This document shows, one piece after another, positions 1-11,866 of a stretch of DNA of 64,000 nt. Position numbers and translations under genes: made by a program. How positions within the stretch are numbered: the stretch's first letter is position 1; every line of letters begins with the position of its first letter. Source of the stretch: Idiomarina ramblicola. Lineage in GTDB: Bacteria; Pseudomonadota; Gammaproteobacteria; Enterobacterales; Alteromonadaceae. The stretch lies in assembly GCF_003987255.1 (NCBI RefSeq), contig NZ_PIQC01000004.1, positions 1 through 64,000 on the forward strand. Direction: 5' to 3'. The notes below the pieces were generated by a model. It was not told the origin of the DNA. It ran no database searches and saw nothing but the letters and a program-made list of their open reading frames with translations.

Positions 1-31
1 GCTTCGAACGTTCAAATTTTTCTTTAGACAT
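1..31 (-). CDS. tuf: Elongation factor Tu, N-terminal fragment (cut by window edge)
   Basis: The first ten codons read MSKEKFERSK, the usual start of bacterial EF-Tu, which carries aminoacyl-tRNA to the ribosome. A GAGAGG ribosome-binding site lies just upstream of the ATG at 31. The gene follows four tRNA genes on the same strand, matching the thrU-tyrU-glyT-thrT-tufB order of enterobacteria, so it is probably co-transcribed with them. Only ten residues are visible, so the call rests on this start plus the context. Confidence 0.88.
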   Translation of the reverse strand, partial: MSKEKFERSK

Positions 32-114
32 TGCAGCCTCTCTAACAAAATTCTTTCGGTGTGTTACCTAAGCTAAAAAGCATAACCGAGGTTTATTAGG
101 GGCCTAAATTGAAA

Positions 115-190
115 TGGTGCTGATAGGCGGATTCGAACCGCCGACCTCACCCTTACCAAGGGTGCGCTCTACCAACTGAGCTATATCAGC
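115..190 (-). tRNA. tRNA-Thr (anticodon GGT)
   Basis: A 76-nt cloverleaf with encoded CCA. The acceptor strand begins GCTGATA, the T-loop holds GGTTCGAATCC, and the anticodon stem CACCC/GGGTG encloses loop TTGGTAA, giving anticodon GGT. It is the last tRNA before tuf. Confidence 0.97.
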
Positions 191-202
191 ACTGACGGAA
201 TT

Positions 203-277
<75 letters not shown>

Positions 278-322
278 AAATTCACAATTTTGTGAGGCCA
301 CCTCAAAACCAAGGAAATTGCG

Positions 323-407
323 TGGTGGAGGGGGCAGGATTCGAACCTGCGAAGGCTGAGCCGTCAGATTTACAGTCTGATCCCTTTGGCCACTCGGGAA
401 CCCCTCC
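323..407 (-). tRNA. tRNA-Tyr (anticodon GTA)
   Basis: An 85-nt class II tRNA with a long variable arm and encoded CCA. The acceptor GGAGGGG pairs with CCCCTCC, and the anticodon loop CTGTAAA gives GTA. Confidence 0.97.
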
Positions 408-426
408 CGCATTTTGCAATTTGAAT

Positions 427-502
<76 letters not shown>

Positions 503-522
503 ACCCCGGTTAGGTGGAGCGC

Positions 523-551
523 ATTCTATGGTACTAAATTTGATAGTGCAA
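523..551 (-). promoter_or_regulatory. Sigma-70 promoter of the tRNA-tuf operon
   Basis: On the minus strand a -35 TTGCAC (546-551) is separated by exactly 17 bp from a -10 TAGAAT (523-528). The discriminator is GC-rich (GCGCTCC, 516-522), as in stable-RNA promoters under stringent (ppGpp/DksA) control. The first tRNA begins at 502. No transcript data are available. Confidence 0.8.
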
Positions 552-589
552 TAGATGCGTGCAATTTTTTTAACTTTTTTGGTCTGAGT

Positions 590-624
590 GGTCAGTTTTT
601 ATCTATATCGGACGAAAACTGACC
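590..624. repeat. Perfect 10-bp inverted repeat downstream of purA
   Basis: GGTCAGTTTT (590-599) and AAAACTGACC (615-624) can form a stem with a 15-nt loop. It lies 28 bp past the purA stop and upstream of the tRNA promoter, so it may end or insulate purA transcription. No clear T-run follows on either strand, so this is not a classic intrinsic terminator. Confidence 0.4.
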
Positions 625-652
625 GCCTTTTAGTAACCTATACTATTGTGGT

Positions 653-1990
<1,338 letters not shown>

Positions 1991-2017
1991 TTATCGGAGA
2001 GTTTGTACATCGGAGGA

Positions 2018-2045
2018 GAGCGCCTGATGATCACATCAGACGCTC
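2018..2045. repeat. Hairpin between hflC and purA
   Basis: GAGCG-C-CTGATG (2018-2029) pairs with CATCAG-A-CGCTC (2034-2045), with one mismatch and an ATCA loop. It lies just after the hflC stop on the minus strand. There is no T-tract, so it may be a processing or stabilising stem rather than a terminator. Confidence 0.45.
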
Positions 2046-2053
2046 GGTCATGA

Positions 2054-2947
2054 TTACTCTTCAGTTTTTCCCATCATATTCTGTAAATAACGGAAAAAGT
2101 CACTGTTCGCATCCAGTACTAACATATCGTTACCATTACCGAATGAGCCGCTATAAGCTTCCATGCTACGAATGAAAGCAAAGAACTCAGCGTCTTGCTG
2201 ATACGCGTCAGCATAAATTTTAGCTGCTTGCGCATCACCTTCACCACGTAATTCACGTGACTGACGCTTCGCATCGGCAAGCATTACCGTTACCCGGGCA
2301 TCAACATCAGCACGGATGAACTCTGCCTGCTCACGACCTTCAGAACGGTGTTCTGTCGCCACTGCGTTACGTTCGGCACGCATACGCTGGTAAATCGACT
2401 GACTCACTTCATTAGGTAAGTTGATTTGCATAACGCGAACATCCAGCACCTCAACACCTAAATCAGATGCACTTTCTGAGCCCTGAATCAAAGCTTCGCG
2501 CATTAACTCATCACGCTCACCAGAAACGATATCTGAAATTGTGCGGTTACCAAACTCGCTACGTAAGCCACTGTTAATACGACGTGTCAGCAGTGCCTCA
2601 GCCTGGAGGTAGTTACCGCCATTGGTACTAAGATAAAAGGTTGAGAAGTCGTTAATACGCCACATCACGTAGGTATCAACAATCAAATCTTTCTTCTCAC
2701 TGGTCACAAAGCGGTCAGGGTCACCATCCAACGTCTGTAGACGCGCATCAAGCTTTTTCACTTGCTCAATGAAAGGAATTTTAAGGTGTAAACCGGGTTC
2801 GAAAACCATCGCTTCACCCGTTTGGGCGTTACGTTCGACCTTACCGAATTGAATCAAGATAGCCCGTTCGCCTTCCTTAACCACATAAACGGAGGACAGA
2901 CCCAGAACGACCAGGACCACAACAATAATTGCGATTAGGTTTTTCAT
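2054..2947 (-). CDS. hflC: HflC, SPFH-family modulator of FtsH protease
   Basis: An inner-membrane SPFH/band-7 protein. In E. coli, HflC and HflK form a large complex around the FtsH protease and modulate its action on membrane substrates. One N-terminal membrane segment (about residues 3-21) precedes the SPFH domain, which begins VVKEGERAILIQFGKV. A charged, helical Ala/Glu/Arg-rich stretch follows near residues 190-250. The start codon overlaps the hflK stop by one base (TAATG), which indicates translational coupling. The 297-residue length is close to normal. Confidence 0.96.
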   Translation of the reverse strand: MKNLIAIIVVVLVVLGLSSVYVVKEGERAILIQFGKVERNAQTGEAMVFEPGLHLKIPFIEQVKKLDARLQTLDGDPDRFVTSEKKDLIVDTYVMWRINDFSTFYLSTNGGNYLQAEALLTRRINSGLRSEFGNRTISDIVSGERDELMREALIQGSESASDLGVEVLDVRVMQINLPNEVSQSIYQRMRAERNAVATEHRSEGREQAEFIRADVDARVTVMLADAKRQSRELRGEGDAQAAKIYADAYQQDAEFFAFIRSMEAYSGSFGNGNDMLVLDANSDFFRYLQNMMGKTEE

Positions 2948-4101
2948 TAGTTTCGACCTCCGCTACGGTTACTGCTGCGCGTATTTTGTGATTCTGTTCC
3001 ACTGTTTACAGAACCTCCTGAACCATCTTCAGGAACACGCGCCGGAGAAAATGTGTTGGTACTTCGACCTTGCTTCTCAAGAAGTTTTTCGAGCGGCAAA
3101 TACATCATGTTATTACCACCTTCGACATCGACCAGTACCTTAGGCGTTTTCGCATAAAGCTCCTGCAAGGTATCCAGATAGATACGCTCACGAGTAACTT
3201 CAGGGGCGTTTTTATATTGCGGCAGAAGCTCTTCGAAACGAGCAACCTCACCCTGAGCTTCCAGGATAATTTGTTCACGATAAGCCTGTGCTTCCTGCAA
3301 CATACGACGTACCTGACCACGTGCCAGCGGTTCTACTTCGCGAGCATAGGCTTCCGCTTCACGAATGAAACGTTCTTCATCTTCCTGTGCTGAAATAGCA
3401 TCGTCAAAAGCGTCTTTCACAGCTTCCGGTGGACGCGCCGGCAACAGGTTAATATCGACAACCTGTAAACCAACAGTGTACGGGTTCATCGTTTTTTCTA
3501 GCATTTCCAGCGTATTCGCTCTCACTTCTTCACGACCACGAGTCAAGACTTCGTCCATGGTTGTGTGACCAACCACGTAACGCAATGCGCTGTCAGTCGC
3601 TCTAGATAAAACGCCATCAGCATCTTCGACATTAAACAAGTAAGCACGCGGATCAACGACGCGATACTGAACATCCAGTTCAACCCGAACCACGTTTTCA
3701 TCCTGAGTCAGCATGTAACCATCGGTTTTATCCGAGCGAATATTATTCACGTCAACATGCTCTACCGAGTCGATAAACACCGGACGCCAATGAAGTCCCG
3801 ACTCAACCAGTGAATGAAACTGACCAAAACGCAGTACAACACCGCGGTCGGCTTCTTTTACTGTATAGAAACCAGCAATAAACCAGACGATTAACGCAAT
3901 AATTGCGATAATACCGATACCTTTACTCGGTATACCTGAACTGCCGCCCGAGCCGCCGTTTTTCTTGCCACCAAAACCAAATTTGGAAAGCAGTTTGCGA
4001 ACTGCTTCATCGAGATCAGGCGGCCCTTGGTCTTTGCCACCTTGATTTTTCCATGGGTCACGGTCGTTGTTGTTACCGTTCCCCGGTTGATTCCAAGCCA
4101 T
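2947..4101 (-). CDS. hflK: HflK, SPFH-family modulator of FtsH protease
   Basis: Partner of HflC in the FtsH-associated membrane complex. The N-terminus is rich in Gly, Asn and Asp (MAWNQPGN), followed by one membrane segment at about residues 61-81 and then the SPFH domain. The ATG at 4101 is preferred: GGAG lies six bases upstream and MAWNQPG matches the family start. A TTG four codons further upstream (4113) is also in frame. The C-terminal tail is Ser/Gly/Asn-rich. It is the penultimate gene of the hfq-hflX-hflK-hflC run. Confidence 0.96.
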   Translation of the reverse strand: MAWNQPGNGNNNDRDPWKNQGGKDQGPPDLDEAVRKLLSKFGFGGKKNGGSGGSSGIPSKGIGIIAIIALIVWFIAGFYTVKEADRGVVLRFGQFHSLVESGLHWRPVFIDSVEHVDVNNIRSDKTDGYMLTQDENVVRVELDVQYRVVDPRAYLFNVEDADGVLSRATDSALRYVVGHTTMDEVLTRGREEVRANTLEMLEKTMNPYTVGLQVVDINLLPARPPEAVKDAFDDAISAQEDEERFIREAEAYAREVEPLARGQVRRMLQEAQAYREQIILEAQGEVARFEELLPQYKNAPEVTRERIYLDTLQELYAKTPKVLVDVEGGNNMMYLPLEKLLEKQGRSTNTFSPARVPEDGSGGSVNSGTESQNTRSSNRSGGRN

Positions 4102-4142
4102 TGAGTGCTCCAAGTTTTTAATAAAACTGTTGCTAAAAAATA

Positions 4143-5432
4143 TTATTGCTGCACGACCAGGTCGTCCAGTTGATTGCCGTAGGCCTTATGTAAACGCTGC
4201 CAGTCTACCGATGACATACGCACTTGCAATGCAAGTTCACCATTTTCGTCAACATCTTCCGATGTTACGCAATCCCAACGGTATAATGTACCACGTAATT
4301 TACCCATTGAGTGCGGGATTTTCAGGGTCAGCTCGACCATTTGTGGCCCAAGTATCTGCCTTAATGCTTCAAGCACATGCTCAATGCCAAGACCTTGCTG
4401 CGCTGAAACCCAAACCCTTATTGGTTTTTGGTTATCGTCGTAATCAATTCGTGGTTCGGCACCGTCTACTTGATCTATTTTATTACAAATAATTAACTGA
4501 GGTACATCACCAGCATCAATTTCTTCTAAAACCTCAGCGACCTGATCGATATTATTTTGCTGCTGTTCATCACTGACATCAACCACATGCAATAATAAGT
4601 TTGCTTCCTGCGTTTCTTGCAAAGTGGCTTTAAAAGCTGCCACTAAGTCATGCGGTAAGTGACGAATAAAGCCGACAGTATCAGCCAGGATGACTTCACC
4701 GATGTCTTCTACCGCCAGCTTTCGCAACGTTGGATCCAATGTTGCGAACAGTTGGTCAGCCGCATAAACACCAGCTTCGGTCAACGCATTAAATAGTGTT
4801 GATTTACCCGCGTTGGTATAACCCACTAGCGATACCGTCGGAATATCCGCTTTTTTACGAGCCCTGCGCCCCTGTTCCCGCTGCTTCTGGACTTTTTCCA
4901 AGCGTTTCAGAATGTTCTTTATTCGCCCGCGAATTAAGCGCCTGTCTGTTTCAAGCTGGGTTTCGCCCGGCCCCCGCAAACCGATACCGCCCTTCTGTCT
5001 TTCAAGGTGGGTCCAGCCTCGTACCAACCGTGTCGATATATGACGCAGTTGTGCAAGTTCAACTTGTAATTTACCTTCGTGCGTACGAGCTCGTTGAGCA
5101 AATATATCCAGGATTAAACCCGTGCGATCCAATACCCGGCATTTACAAACAGCTTCCAGGTTACGTTCCTGGGTGGGTGACAATGCGTGATTAAATATCA
5201 CAATGTTGGCGTCAAGCAGCTTTACCTGTTCGGCAATTTCTTCCGCTTTGCCACTACCAACAAAATATCGGGGAGTTGGGGAGCTACGACTGGATGTCAT
5301 CACTCCCATCGTTTTTACGCCCGAAGAGTCAGCTAAGAGTTGTAATTCTGAGAGATCTTCTCGGTCAACTTCTGCGGGTAAATCCACATGAACCAATATT
5401 GCGTAGTCGCCACCTTCATACCTATCGAACAA
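4143..5432 (-). CDS. hflX: HflX, ribosome-associated GTPase
   Basis: An Obg/HflX-class GTPase that in other bacteria binds 50S subunits and splits stalled ribosomes after stress. The N-terminal domain carries the Gly-rich block GIGLRGPGETQLE (149-161), preceding a coiled Arg/Lys-rich helix. The G domain shows G1 GYTNAGKST (204-212), G3 DTVGF (251-255) and G4 NKID (317-320). The 429-residue length is typical. It lies 24 bp downstream of hfq and 41 bp upstream of hflK. Confidence 0.97.
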   Translation of the reverse strand: MFDRYEGGDYAILVHVDLPAEVDREDLSELQLLADSSGVKTMGVMTSSRSSPTPRYFVGSGKAEEIAEQVKLLDANIVIFNHALSPTQERNLEAVCKCRVLDRTGLILDIFAQRARTHEGKLQVELAQLRHISTRLVRGWTHLERQKGGIGLRGPGETQLETDRRLIRGRIKNILKRLEKVQKQREQGRRARKKADIPTVSLVGYTNAGKSTLFNALTEAGVYAADQLFATLDPTLRKLAVEDIGEVILADTVGFIRHLPHDLVAAFKATLQETQEANLLLHVVDVSDEQQQNNIDQVAEVLEEIDAGDVPQLIICNKIDQVDGAEPRIDYDDNQKPIRVWVSAQQGLGIEHVLEALRQILGPQMVELTLKIPHSMGKLRGTLYRWDCVTSEDVDENGELALQVRMSSVDWQRLHKAYGNQLDDLVVQQ

Positions 5433-5456
5433 GTTGTTCAGACCTCTCTTTCATCA

Positions 5457-5801
<345 letters not shown>

Positions 5802-5891
5802 CTAGACCAGTAAAGAATTTTTGCAATAAGAAAAACGTTAAGAATTACTTATTTAGTCAGAAACTGGATCTGCGGTCTCAAAGACTGAATT

Positions 5892-6842
5892 TCAATCCTT
5901 ACCATCAAATTTCTTTGCGGGTTGCTGCATTAGGGAGAGTACTTTAGCCGGCATATCAGCATCACCGGTTTCCAGCCAATGAACACCTGGCCAACCTCGT
6001 AACCATGTCATTTGACGCTTTGCCAACTGCCGGGTTGCGATAATGCCGCGCTCGCGCATTTCATCATAGCTGAGTTCACCTGCCAGATACTGCCACATTT
6101 GCCGATAACCGACACTGCGTATGGAGGGAAGATCCGGGTGTAAGTCCGGGCGCGAAAACAGTTTTTTGACTTCGTCTTCAAAAGGTTGTGCCAGCATTTG
6201 ATCAAAACGCTGTTCGATACGCTCGTGTAAAACATGCCGTTCTGCCGGAGCCACCGCAAACTGATAAACTGGTTGAACGAGCTGACCATAACGCGCTTTG
6301 GTAAGTTCTGTCAGGCTTTTACCCGTAATTTCGTACACTTCCAGAGCTCTCAATATACGCTGTGGGTCGTTCGGATGAATACGTTCTGCGCTTACCGGGT
6401 CAACTTGCTGCAGTTGTTTGTGCAGTGTCGATAACCCCTTTTCATGCAATTTACCAGTCAGCTTTTCGCGTACCGCTGAATCCGATTCCGGCAAATGAGA
6501 AAGCCCTTCCAGCAAGGCTTTAAAATACAGCATGGTGCCGCCGACTAGCAAAGGCACCTTGCCGCGTTGCTGAATGTCCTCAATCAAAGCTGTCGCATCT
6601 TTTTGGAAATCGGCCGCGGAATAGGTGCCAGCCGGATCTCGAATATCCAGTAAATGATGAGGAGCCTGAGCTTGTTCTTCTGCGCTGGGCTTAGCCGTGC
6701 CAATATCCATGCCCTGATAAATCAACGCTGAATCCACAGAAACAATTTCGCAGTCCAGTTGCTCACAAAGCGCCAACGACAACGCCGTTTTACCCGAGGC
6801 CGTTGGACCATAAATAGCAATAACGGCATCCTTGCTAAGCAT
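5892..6842 (-). CDS. miaA: tRNA dimethylallyltransferase
   Basis: Transfers a dimethylallyl group to A37 of tRNAs that read codons starting with U, the first step toward ms2i6A. The P-loop GPTASGKT (12-19) and the [16 protein letters not shown] substrate segment are present, and the C-terminal half holds [13 protein letters not shown] near residue 275. The 316-residue length is normal. The start overlaps the end of mutL by 8 bases (6835-6842), so translation of the two is likely coupled. Confidence 0.97.
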   Translation of the reverse strand: MLSKDAVIAIYGPTASGKTALSLALCEQLDCEIVSVDSALIYQGMDIGTAKPSAEEQAQAPHHLLDIRDPAGTYSAADFQKDATALIEDIQQRGKVPLLVGGTMLYFKALLEGLSHLPESDSAVREKLTGKLHEKGLSTLHKQLQQVDPVSAERIHPNDPQRILRALEVYEITGKSLTELTKARYGQLVQPVYQFAVAPAERHVLHERIEQRFDQMLAQPFEDEVKKLFSRPDLHPDLPSIRSVGYRQMWQYLAGELSYDEMRERGIIATRQLAKRQMTWLRGWPGVHWLETGDADMPAKVLSLMQQPAKKFDGKD

Positions 6843-8568
6843 GACCTTCTCCTGGTAACGATAAGCGTTGGAGCATACTCGGTGTTTCAGACAGTTGTGA
6901 ACGCCACTGAATAAGCCAGTGCTCGGCCTGGGTCAAACTGTATGACTCAAGGCCAGCAAACTGCGCAAGCCAGTTGGCCAGTTGCTTATGTTCAGCACCC
7001 TCTGTCAATAATGTAAGCAAGTTGCTGAAACCGCTAACCACATTGCCCTGGCGCAGCATTTCCGGCATCTGTTCAATAATGGCCTGTTCTCGCTGACATT
7101 TATACACCACACCGCACTGGTTCAACGCCTGTTGCGGCCATTGGCTTGCCGGGCCAGGTAAGTTGGCTAAATTAATAGCCACCGGCACTAACAATGGTTG
7201 GCCATTCAGTCCATCCTGCAATTGTTGCATGAGCTTCTGACTAACGCATTCGATATGCACGTCGGCAAGGTTTAGCCACGCCAGACTGGATTCGTTTCGA
7301 ATAAGCGCATAAATACCACAAAAAACGGTAAGAACTCGCCAGTTTTCTTCGGCTTTTATTGCCGCACCGGACTCTGTCCGGTGTTGCGTGTCCGTTCTAT
7401 TATTTTGAGTCGGGGCGGCATTTGGCAGCAATGAACCCGATGCCTTTCTTTCTCCAAGGAAACTTCCGCCTGAGGTTCTACCGGAAGGAAACGACGTTTG
7501 TTCTGACGCCTGTTCTTGTGAACCATAATGATGTTGATGGCTGACTGCAGATTGCGAGCTATCTGTCGCAACCAACTGCATCAAAGCCTGCTCAATACGC
7601 GTCAGAATAAAATCATGCACTTGCCGCTGGCGGTGAAAACGCACTTCGTGCTTGGCCGGATGCACATTCACATCCACCTGTTCTGACGGCAATTCAAAAT
7701 AGAGTACAAAAGTAGGGACTCGCTCGTTTGGCAAATACTTTTCATACGCCTGGCGTACTGCATGCGACAACAGCTTGTCCCGCATCATGCGACCATTTAC
7801 GAAAAAATATTGAATATCACCCTGGTGCCGGCAGTGCTCAGGGGGAACGAGCCAGCCAGTTAAATGAAAATCTCCGTCCACCGCATCGATAGTCGAAGCT
7901 TGTTCAGCAAAGCCACCACCACAAATTTTTGCCAGCCGCTGCAACTGTTGCTTTTCGCTCAGCGCCTGCGGAAACATACGGACTGATTTGCCGTTATGAT
8001 TCAGTTGAAAACCAACTTCAAAACGACTGAGCGCAATACGCTTGATGACTTCATCTATGTGGCTGAACTCAGTTTTTTCCGTACGCAGAAACTTACGTCT
8101 TGCCGGCGTGTTAAAAAATAAGTCCTGAATATCAACCGTGGTGCCATCGGGGTGTGCCGCAGGCTCGATATTAACCTGCATGTCCCGACCTTCGGCCCAG
8201 GCCTGCCAGGCCTCTTCTTGCTCCGGCGGTTTTGATATTAAACGTAAGCGGGAAACCGAACTAATACTGGCCAAAGCCTCACCACGAAAGCCAAGGCTGC
8301 CAATATGCTCCAAATCATCCAGGCTCTTAATTTTACTGGTCGCATGCCGACTTAACGCCAAAGTCAGTTCCTGCTTAACGATACCACTGCCATTATCGCG
8401 GATTCTTATGCGCTTGCTGCCACCCTGCTCTATATCCAGCACTAACTGCGTTGCGCCAGCATCCAATGCATTTTCAACGAGCTCTTTCACTACGGACGAA
8501 GGACGTTCAACCACCTCACCCGCAGCAATTTGGTTCGCAAGCTCTATCGGTAACTGCTGAATCGTCAT
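6835..8568 (-). CDS. mutL: DNA mismatch repair protein MutL
   Basis: A GHKL ATPase linking MutS mismatch recognition to strand incision. ATP-site motifs are clear: the [11 protein letters not shown] helix (29-39), DNGSGI (58-63) and GFRGEAL (93-99). A low-complexity linker at about 335-400 separates the N-terminal ATPase from the C-terminal dimerisation domain. No DQHAxxExxxxE endonuclease motif was seen in the C-terminal part, as expected for species that use MutH. It overlaps amiB by one base (TGATG) and miaA by eight. Confidence 0.97.
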   Translation of the reverse strand: MTIQQLPIELANQIAAGEVVERPSSVVKELVENALDAGATQLVLDIEQGGSKRIRIRDNGSGIVKQELTLALSRHATSKIKSLDDLEHIGSLGFRGEALASISSVSRLRLISKPPEQEEAWQAWAEGRDMQVNIEPAAHPDGTTVDIQDLFFNTPARRKFLRTEKTEFSHIDEVIKRIALSRFEVGFQLNHNGKSVRMFPQALSEKQQLQRLAKICGGGFAEQASTIDAVDGDFHLTGWLVPPEHCRHQGDIQYFFVNGRMMRDKLLSHAVRQAYEKYLPNERVPTFVLYFELPSEQVDVNVHPAKHEVRFHRQRQVHDFILTRIEQALMQLVATDSSQSAVSHQHHYGSQEQASEQTSFPSGRTSGGSFLGERKASGSLLPNAAPTQNNRTDTQHRTESGAAIKAEENWRVLTVFCGIYALIRNESSLAWLNLADVHIECVSQKLMQQLQDGLNGQPLLVPVAINLANLPGPASQWPQQALNQCGVVYKCQREQAIIEQMPEMLRQGNVVSGFSNLLTLLTEGAEHKQLANWLAQFAGLESYSLTQAEHWLIQWRSQLSETPSMLQRLSLPGEGHA

Positions 8569-9878
8569 CAGCGACTCGGAATTGTGAGCTTTTGACCAAT
8601 ATTCAGCGCGTTGCTGGCCAGATTATTCTCAGACTTAATGGCTTTAACGGTGGTGTTGTAACGCTGCGCCAGTACTGACAAGGAATCTCCCGACTTCACC
8701 GTGTAGGTAAAACTGCTTTGGTTAGCCAAATAGGTATTGTCTATCGGGTTACTGACAAAGTAACGACGAATGCCGTTATAAAGGGCTCGAGCCAATTTCT
8801 GCTGATGAGCATTGCTGGTCAGCAGTTGCTCTTCTCTTGGGTTTGAAATGAACCCGGTTTCCACCAGCAAGGACGGTTTATCCGGCGACTTTAACACTGC
8901 CAGACTTGCAGCCTGCGGTGTTCGTTTATGCATCTTGGTTACTGCTGACATCTCGTCGATAATGTGTTTTGCCGCACTATAGGCGCCAGCAATAGAGCTG
9001 TCCATTGACATGTCCAATAGGGTTTCCGCCAGATAAGGTTCATGCCCATTTTTACTCAGAATATCGGTCACTCCACCCAGCAATTCAGATTGCTGCTCCC
9101 GGTTCTCTAACCAGCGACCCACTTCGGAATCCGCCCGACGTTTTGATAACACCCAGACAGAACCGCCATTAGGCTGAGGTGTGCGGAACGCATCAGCGTG
9201 AATGGAAACAAAGAAATCAGCTTTGGCGTCCCAGGCTTTTTGCGGGCGCTCGTTCAGACCCACGTAATAATCACCGGTACGAATCAAGTAAGCCTGCATA
9301 CCCGGATCGTCGTTAATCAATTTCGCTAACGCTCGTGCTATGCGGATAACCACGTGTTTTTCATAAGTACCCCGCGGACCAATAGAACCGGGGTCATCGC
9401 CACCATGCCCGGCATCTATCGCCACAGTGACTCGTCTGTCTTTCAATTCAGACACTGACTTTGCTGGCCCGCTGCGCTCTATCGATTTACCCGGTAAGTC
9501 CACCACTAAACGATCTTTGTAGGACTCATTAGCAGGAAGAGTAAACAGGTTCGCGTCGCTTTTCGAGTCCAGCTCAATAACAATACGGGTACTGCGGGAG
9601 TTTTTAGGCGAGCTGGTGCGAATCTTGTCCACCAACAGGGAGTCTTTGCCCAAATTATTCAAGTCGGCTTTGAGCGAGGTATTGTTAAAGTCAATTACCA
9701 GGCGGTAAGGTTTTTGCTGATAAAGAGTGAAATAGGAATAGTCCGGTGTATCAGACAGGTCAAACACCACCCGCGTTTTATCCGGGGATGGCCATACCCT
9801 TACACTGTCTACACTGTTGTCAGCCCATGCCCACAAAGGAACACAAGCAAACAAGAATACCCAAAATCGCTTCATCAT
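8568..9878 (-). CDS. amiB: N-acetylmuramoyl-L-alanine amidase, AmiB type
   Basis: A periplasmic zinc amidase that cleaves septal peptidoglycan during daughter-cell separation. It has a signal peptide (1-19, ending AWA), an AMIN domain (about 25-125) for septal targeting, and an Amidase_3 catalytic domain (about 150-375) with ligands His158 (DAGHGG), Glu173, the His of SIHADAF and the catalytic Glu of LLVETGF. A single C-terminal LysM peptidoglycan-binding repeat follows (about 391-435); E. coli AmiB lacks LysM. It overlaps mutL by one base. Confidence 0.96.
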   Translation of the reverse strand: MMKRFWVFLFACVPLWAWADNSVDSVRVWPSPDKTRVVFDLSDTPDYSYFTLYQQKPYRLVIDFNNTSLKADLNNLGKDSLLVDKIRTSSPKNSRSTRIVIELDSKSDANLFTLPANESYKDRLVVDLPGKSIERSGPAKSVSELKDRRVTVAIDAGHGGDDPGSIGPRGTYEKHVVIRIARALAKLINDDPGMQAYLIRTGDYYVGLNERPQKAWDAKADFFVSIHADAFRTPQPNGGSVWVLSKRRADSEVGRWLENREQQSELLGGVTDILSKNGHEPYLAETLLDMSMDSSIAGAYSAAKHIIDEMSAVTKMHKRTPQAASLAVLKSPDKPSLLVETGFISNPREEQLLTSNAHQQKLARALYNGIRRYFVSNPIDNTYLANQSSFTYTVKSGDSLSVLAQRYNTTVKAIKSENNLASNALNIGQKLTIPSR

Positions 9879-10333
9879 AATGTTTTAATTATTCTTTGTC
9901 CGGCTTCAGTTAGCGCACTGAAAGTCATTTTACGTCCATTGCCAGCATACTTGATTCGGATCTCAATGTCCGCTCCGGGCAGCCAGCCATAGCCTTTATC
10001 AGGCCATTCTATAAAGTTTAGCGTATCTTCGGCAAAATAATCACGAATTCCCATGTACTCAAGTTCTTCAGCATCAGCAAGTCGATACAAATCAAAATGG
10101 TGAATCCGCCATCCCTTCAGTTGATAGGGTTCTACCAGAGTATAAGTGGGGCTTTTCACCGCACCGGAATGCCCCAAAGCCTGAATAACCCCCCGGCAAA
10201 ACGCAGTTTTACCTGCACCCAACTCGCCTTCCAGGTAGACCACTAAAGGGGTCTGTAAAACTTCTGAAAATTTCTTCGCAAGCGCCAGTGTTTCCTCTTC
10301 ATCGGCTAACTCACATTGGTGTACCTCAGTCAT
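9875..10333 (-). CDS. tsaE: TsaE, ATPase for tRNA t6A37 synthesis
   Basis: A small P-loop ATPase that cycles the TsaB-TsaD complex making N6-threonylcarbamoyladenosine at tRNA A37. The Walker A motif GELGAGKT is near residue 38, and SPTYTLVEPY and HFDLYRLADAEELEYMG follow as in the family. The ATG at 10333 is chosen because GGAAGGG lies just upstream and family members begin there; an in-frame ATG at 10351 would add six residues. It overlaps the nnrD stop by eight bases and the amiB start by four. Confidence 0.95.
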   Translation of the reverse strand: MTEVHQCELADEEETLALAKKFSEVLQTPLVVYLEGELGAGKTAFCRGVIQALGHSGAVKSPTYTLVEPYQLKGWRIHHFDLYRLADAEELEYMGIRDYFAEDTLNFIEWPDKGYGWLPGADIEIRIKYAGNGRKMTFSALTEAGQRIIKTL

Positions 10334-11849
10334 CATCCCTTCCATATCCATTCACCAAACGCCTTATATAAGGCAACAAGTCCGAGGCTAAGGTTCCCCG
10401 TTCACCTTCTTTTCCTGCTTCTTCGCCTGCCATCGCATGCCATAACGCACCCGCAATCAGTGCCTGCGCTGGCGCCATTTTCTGTGCCAATAAACCGCTA
10501 ACCAGCCCGGTTAAGAGATCCCCCATTCCGCCAGACGCCATCGCTGGAGAACCGCGATCAATCAGGGACTTACCCCGGTCCGTAACTAACAATGAACCCG
10601 CCCCTTTTAACAACACTTGGGCGCCATACTTTTCACGAAGTTGTAGGGTTGCCGCAAAACGGTCTTCCGCAATTTCTCCGGTTGTTGTTTTCAATAATCT
10701 TGCGGCCTCTCCCGGGTGCGGAGTAAGCAACATTTTTGCCGACCGAATCGGGTAACTGGCCAGTAAATTCAACCCATCTGCATCAATGACTTTCAGTACA
10801 TCGGTTTTCATGACCTGTTTGAATACATCATGGCTCCAATGGCTCTGCCCCAAACCAGGTCCGAGCGCAATGACCGATGCCTGACGCAATAACGGTTGCA
10901 GACTCTCTTCGTCCCGAATGCCATGCACCATGGCTTCAGGTTGTGCTGCTGCAACAATGGCTTGCACCTCTGGATGACAGGCCACTGAAACTTTACCAGC
11001 ACCTGCACGCAGAGCCGATTGCATTGCCAGTATCACCGCCCCTGACATGCCAGGTTGTCCACCGACAATTAAAACATGCCCTTGCTCGCCTTTGTGAGTG
11101 CAACGTGGCCGGACTGGCAGCCAGTCGCCAAGTGCACCGGAGTCGACCCGGAACCAATCCGTTTCATTTTGCTGCTGAAAACTCTCACCAACACCTAAAT
11201 CTTCCAACACCAGTTCGCCAATATGATCTTGCGCTTGGCCCGTCAGCAAACCTCGTTTTAATGCCACCAGGCTAACCGTCAAGTGAGCCCGCACAGCAGC
11301 CCCCGGAGCGTGACCGTTATCGGCGTTCAACCCAGACGGTACATCAATTGAAATTACTGGCGTAGTGCTGGCGTTAACGCGCTGTACCCAGATAACCGGG
11401 TCGCCTTCTAGCGCCCGGTTTAAACCCACACCGAATAAGGCATCAACCACAACATCAAACTGTTCAGGCGCACAGTCAAGCAAGGCTTTTTCTCTACCGC
11501 CCTGCTCCCGCCACGCTGAGCGCGCGCGGTGCGCGTCGGACTCTACCGGCTTTGGCAGTTCTGCGTTGGGTTTTAGAGCAAACACCTGTACCTGATAGCC
11601 GGCTTCCTGAGCTAGTCGGGCAACAATATAACCATCGCCCCCATTGTTACCTTCGCCACAGCACACCGCTATGTTCGCAGGCGCAGGGAAGCGCTGCTTT
11701 AACTGTTTAAAGACAGCTTTACCGGCCGCCGACATTAACTGCGTCATGGTCATTGAGCAGGCTTTAGCCGCTTTTTCTTCGCCTTGCTGCAGTTGCTCAA
11801 CGCGATAAAGGCAATTACTAAAATAGTTGTTGTCGGTGTTTTTCATCAT
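10326..11849 (-). CDS. nnrD: Bifunctional NAD(P)HX epimerase/dehydratase
   Basis: Repairs hydrated NAD(P)H. The N-terminal YjeF_N domain epimerises R/S-NAD(P)HX (motif GEGNNGGDG, about 65-73). The C-terminal carbohydrate-kinase-like domain dehydrates S-NAD(P)HX using ADP (motif GGMGDLLTG near residue 450). The 507-residue length fits the fused form (yjeF in E. coli). It is the first gene of the nnrD-to-hflC chain. In E. coli a divergent queG lies upstream; here yheV is found instead. Confidence 0.96.
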   Translation of the reverse strand: MMKNTDNNYFSNCLYRVEQLQQGEEKAAKACSMTMTQLMSAAGKAVFKQLKQRFPAPANIAVCCGEGNNGGDGYIVARLAQEAGYQVQVFALKPNAELPKPVESDAHRARSAWREQGGREKALLDCAPEQFDVVVDALFGVGLNRALEGDPVIWVQRVNASTTPVISIDVPSGLNADNGHAPGAAVRAHLTVSLVALKRGLLTGQAQDHIGELVLEDLGVGESFQQQNETDWFRVDSGALGDWLPVRPRCTHKGEQGHVLIVGGQPGMSGAVILAMQSALRAGAGKVSVACHPEVQAIVAAAQPEAMVHGIRDEESLQPLLRQASVIALGPGLGQSHWSHDVFKQVMKTDVLKVIDADGLNLLASYPIRSAKMLLTPHPGEAARLLKTTTGEIAEDRFAATLQLREKYGAQVLLKGAGSLLVTDRGKSLIDRGSPAMASGGMGDLLTGLVSGLLAQKMAPAQALIAGALWHAMAGEEAGKEGERGTLASDLLPYIRRLVNGYGRDDD

Positions 11850-11866
11850 GGCTTGCTACTCTTGGC

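Noticed and set aside
4796..5194. A 132-codon ORF antisense to hflX
   Set aside because: It is a shadow of a clearly conserved GTPase gene.
6835..8568. MutL endonuclease motif
   Set aside because: The DQHAxxExxxxE motif was looked for in the C-terminal part and not found, so this is the MutH-dependent type and not remarkable.
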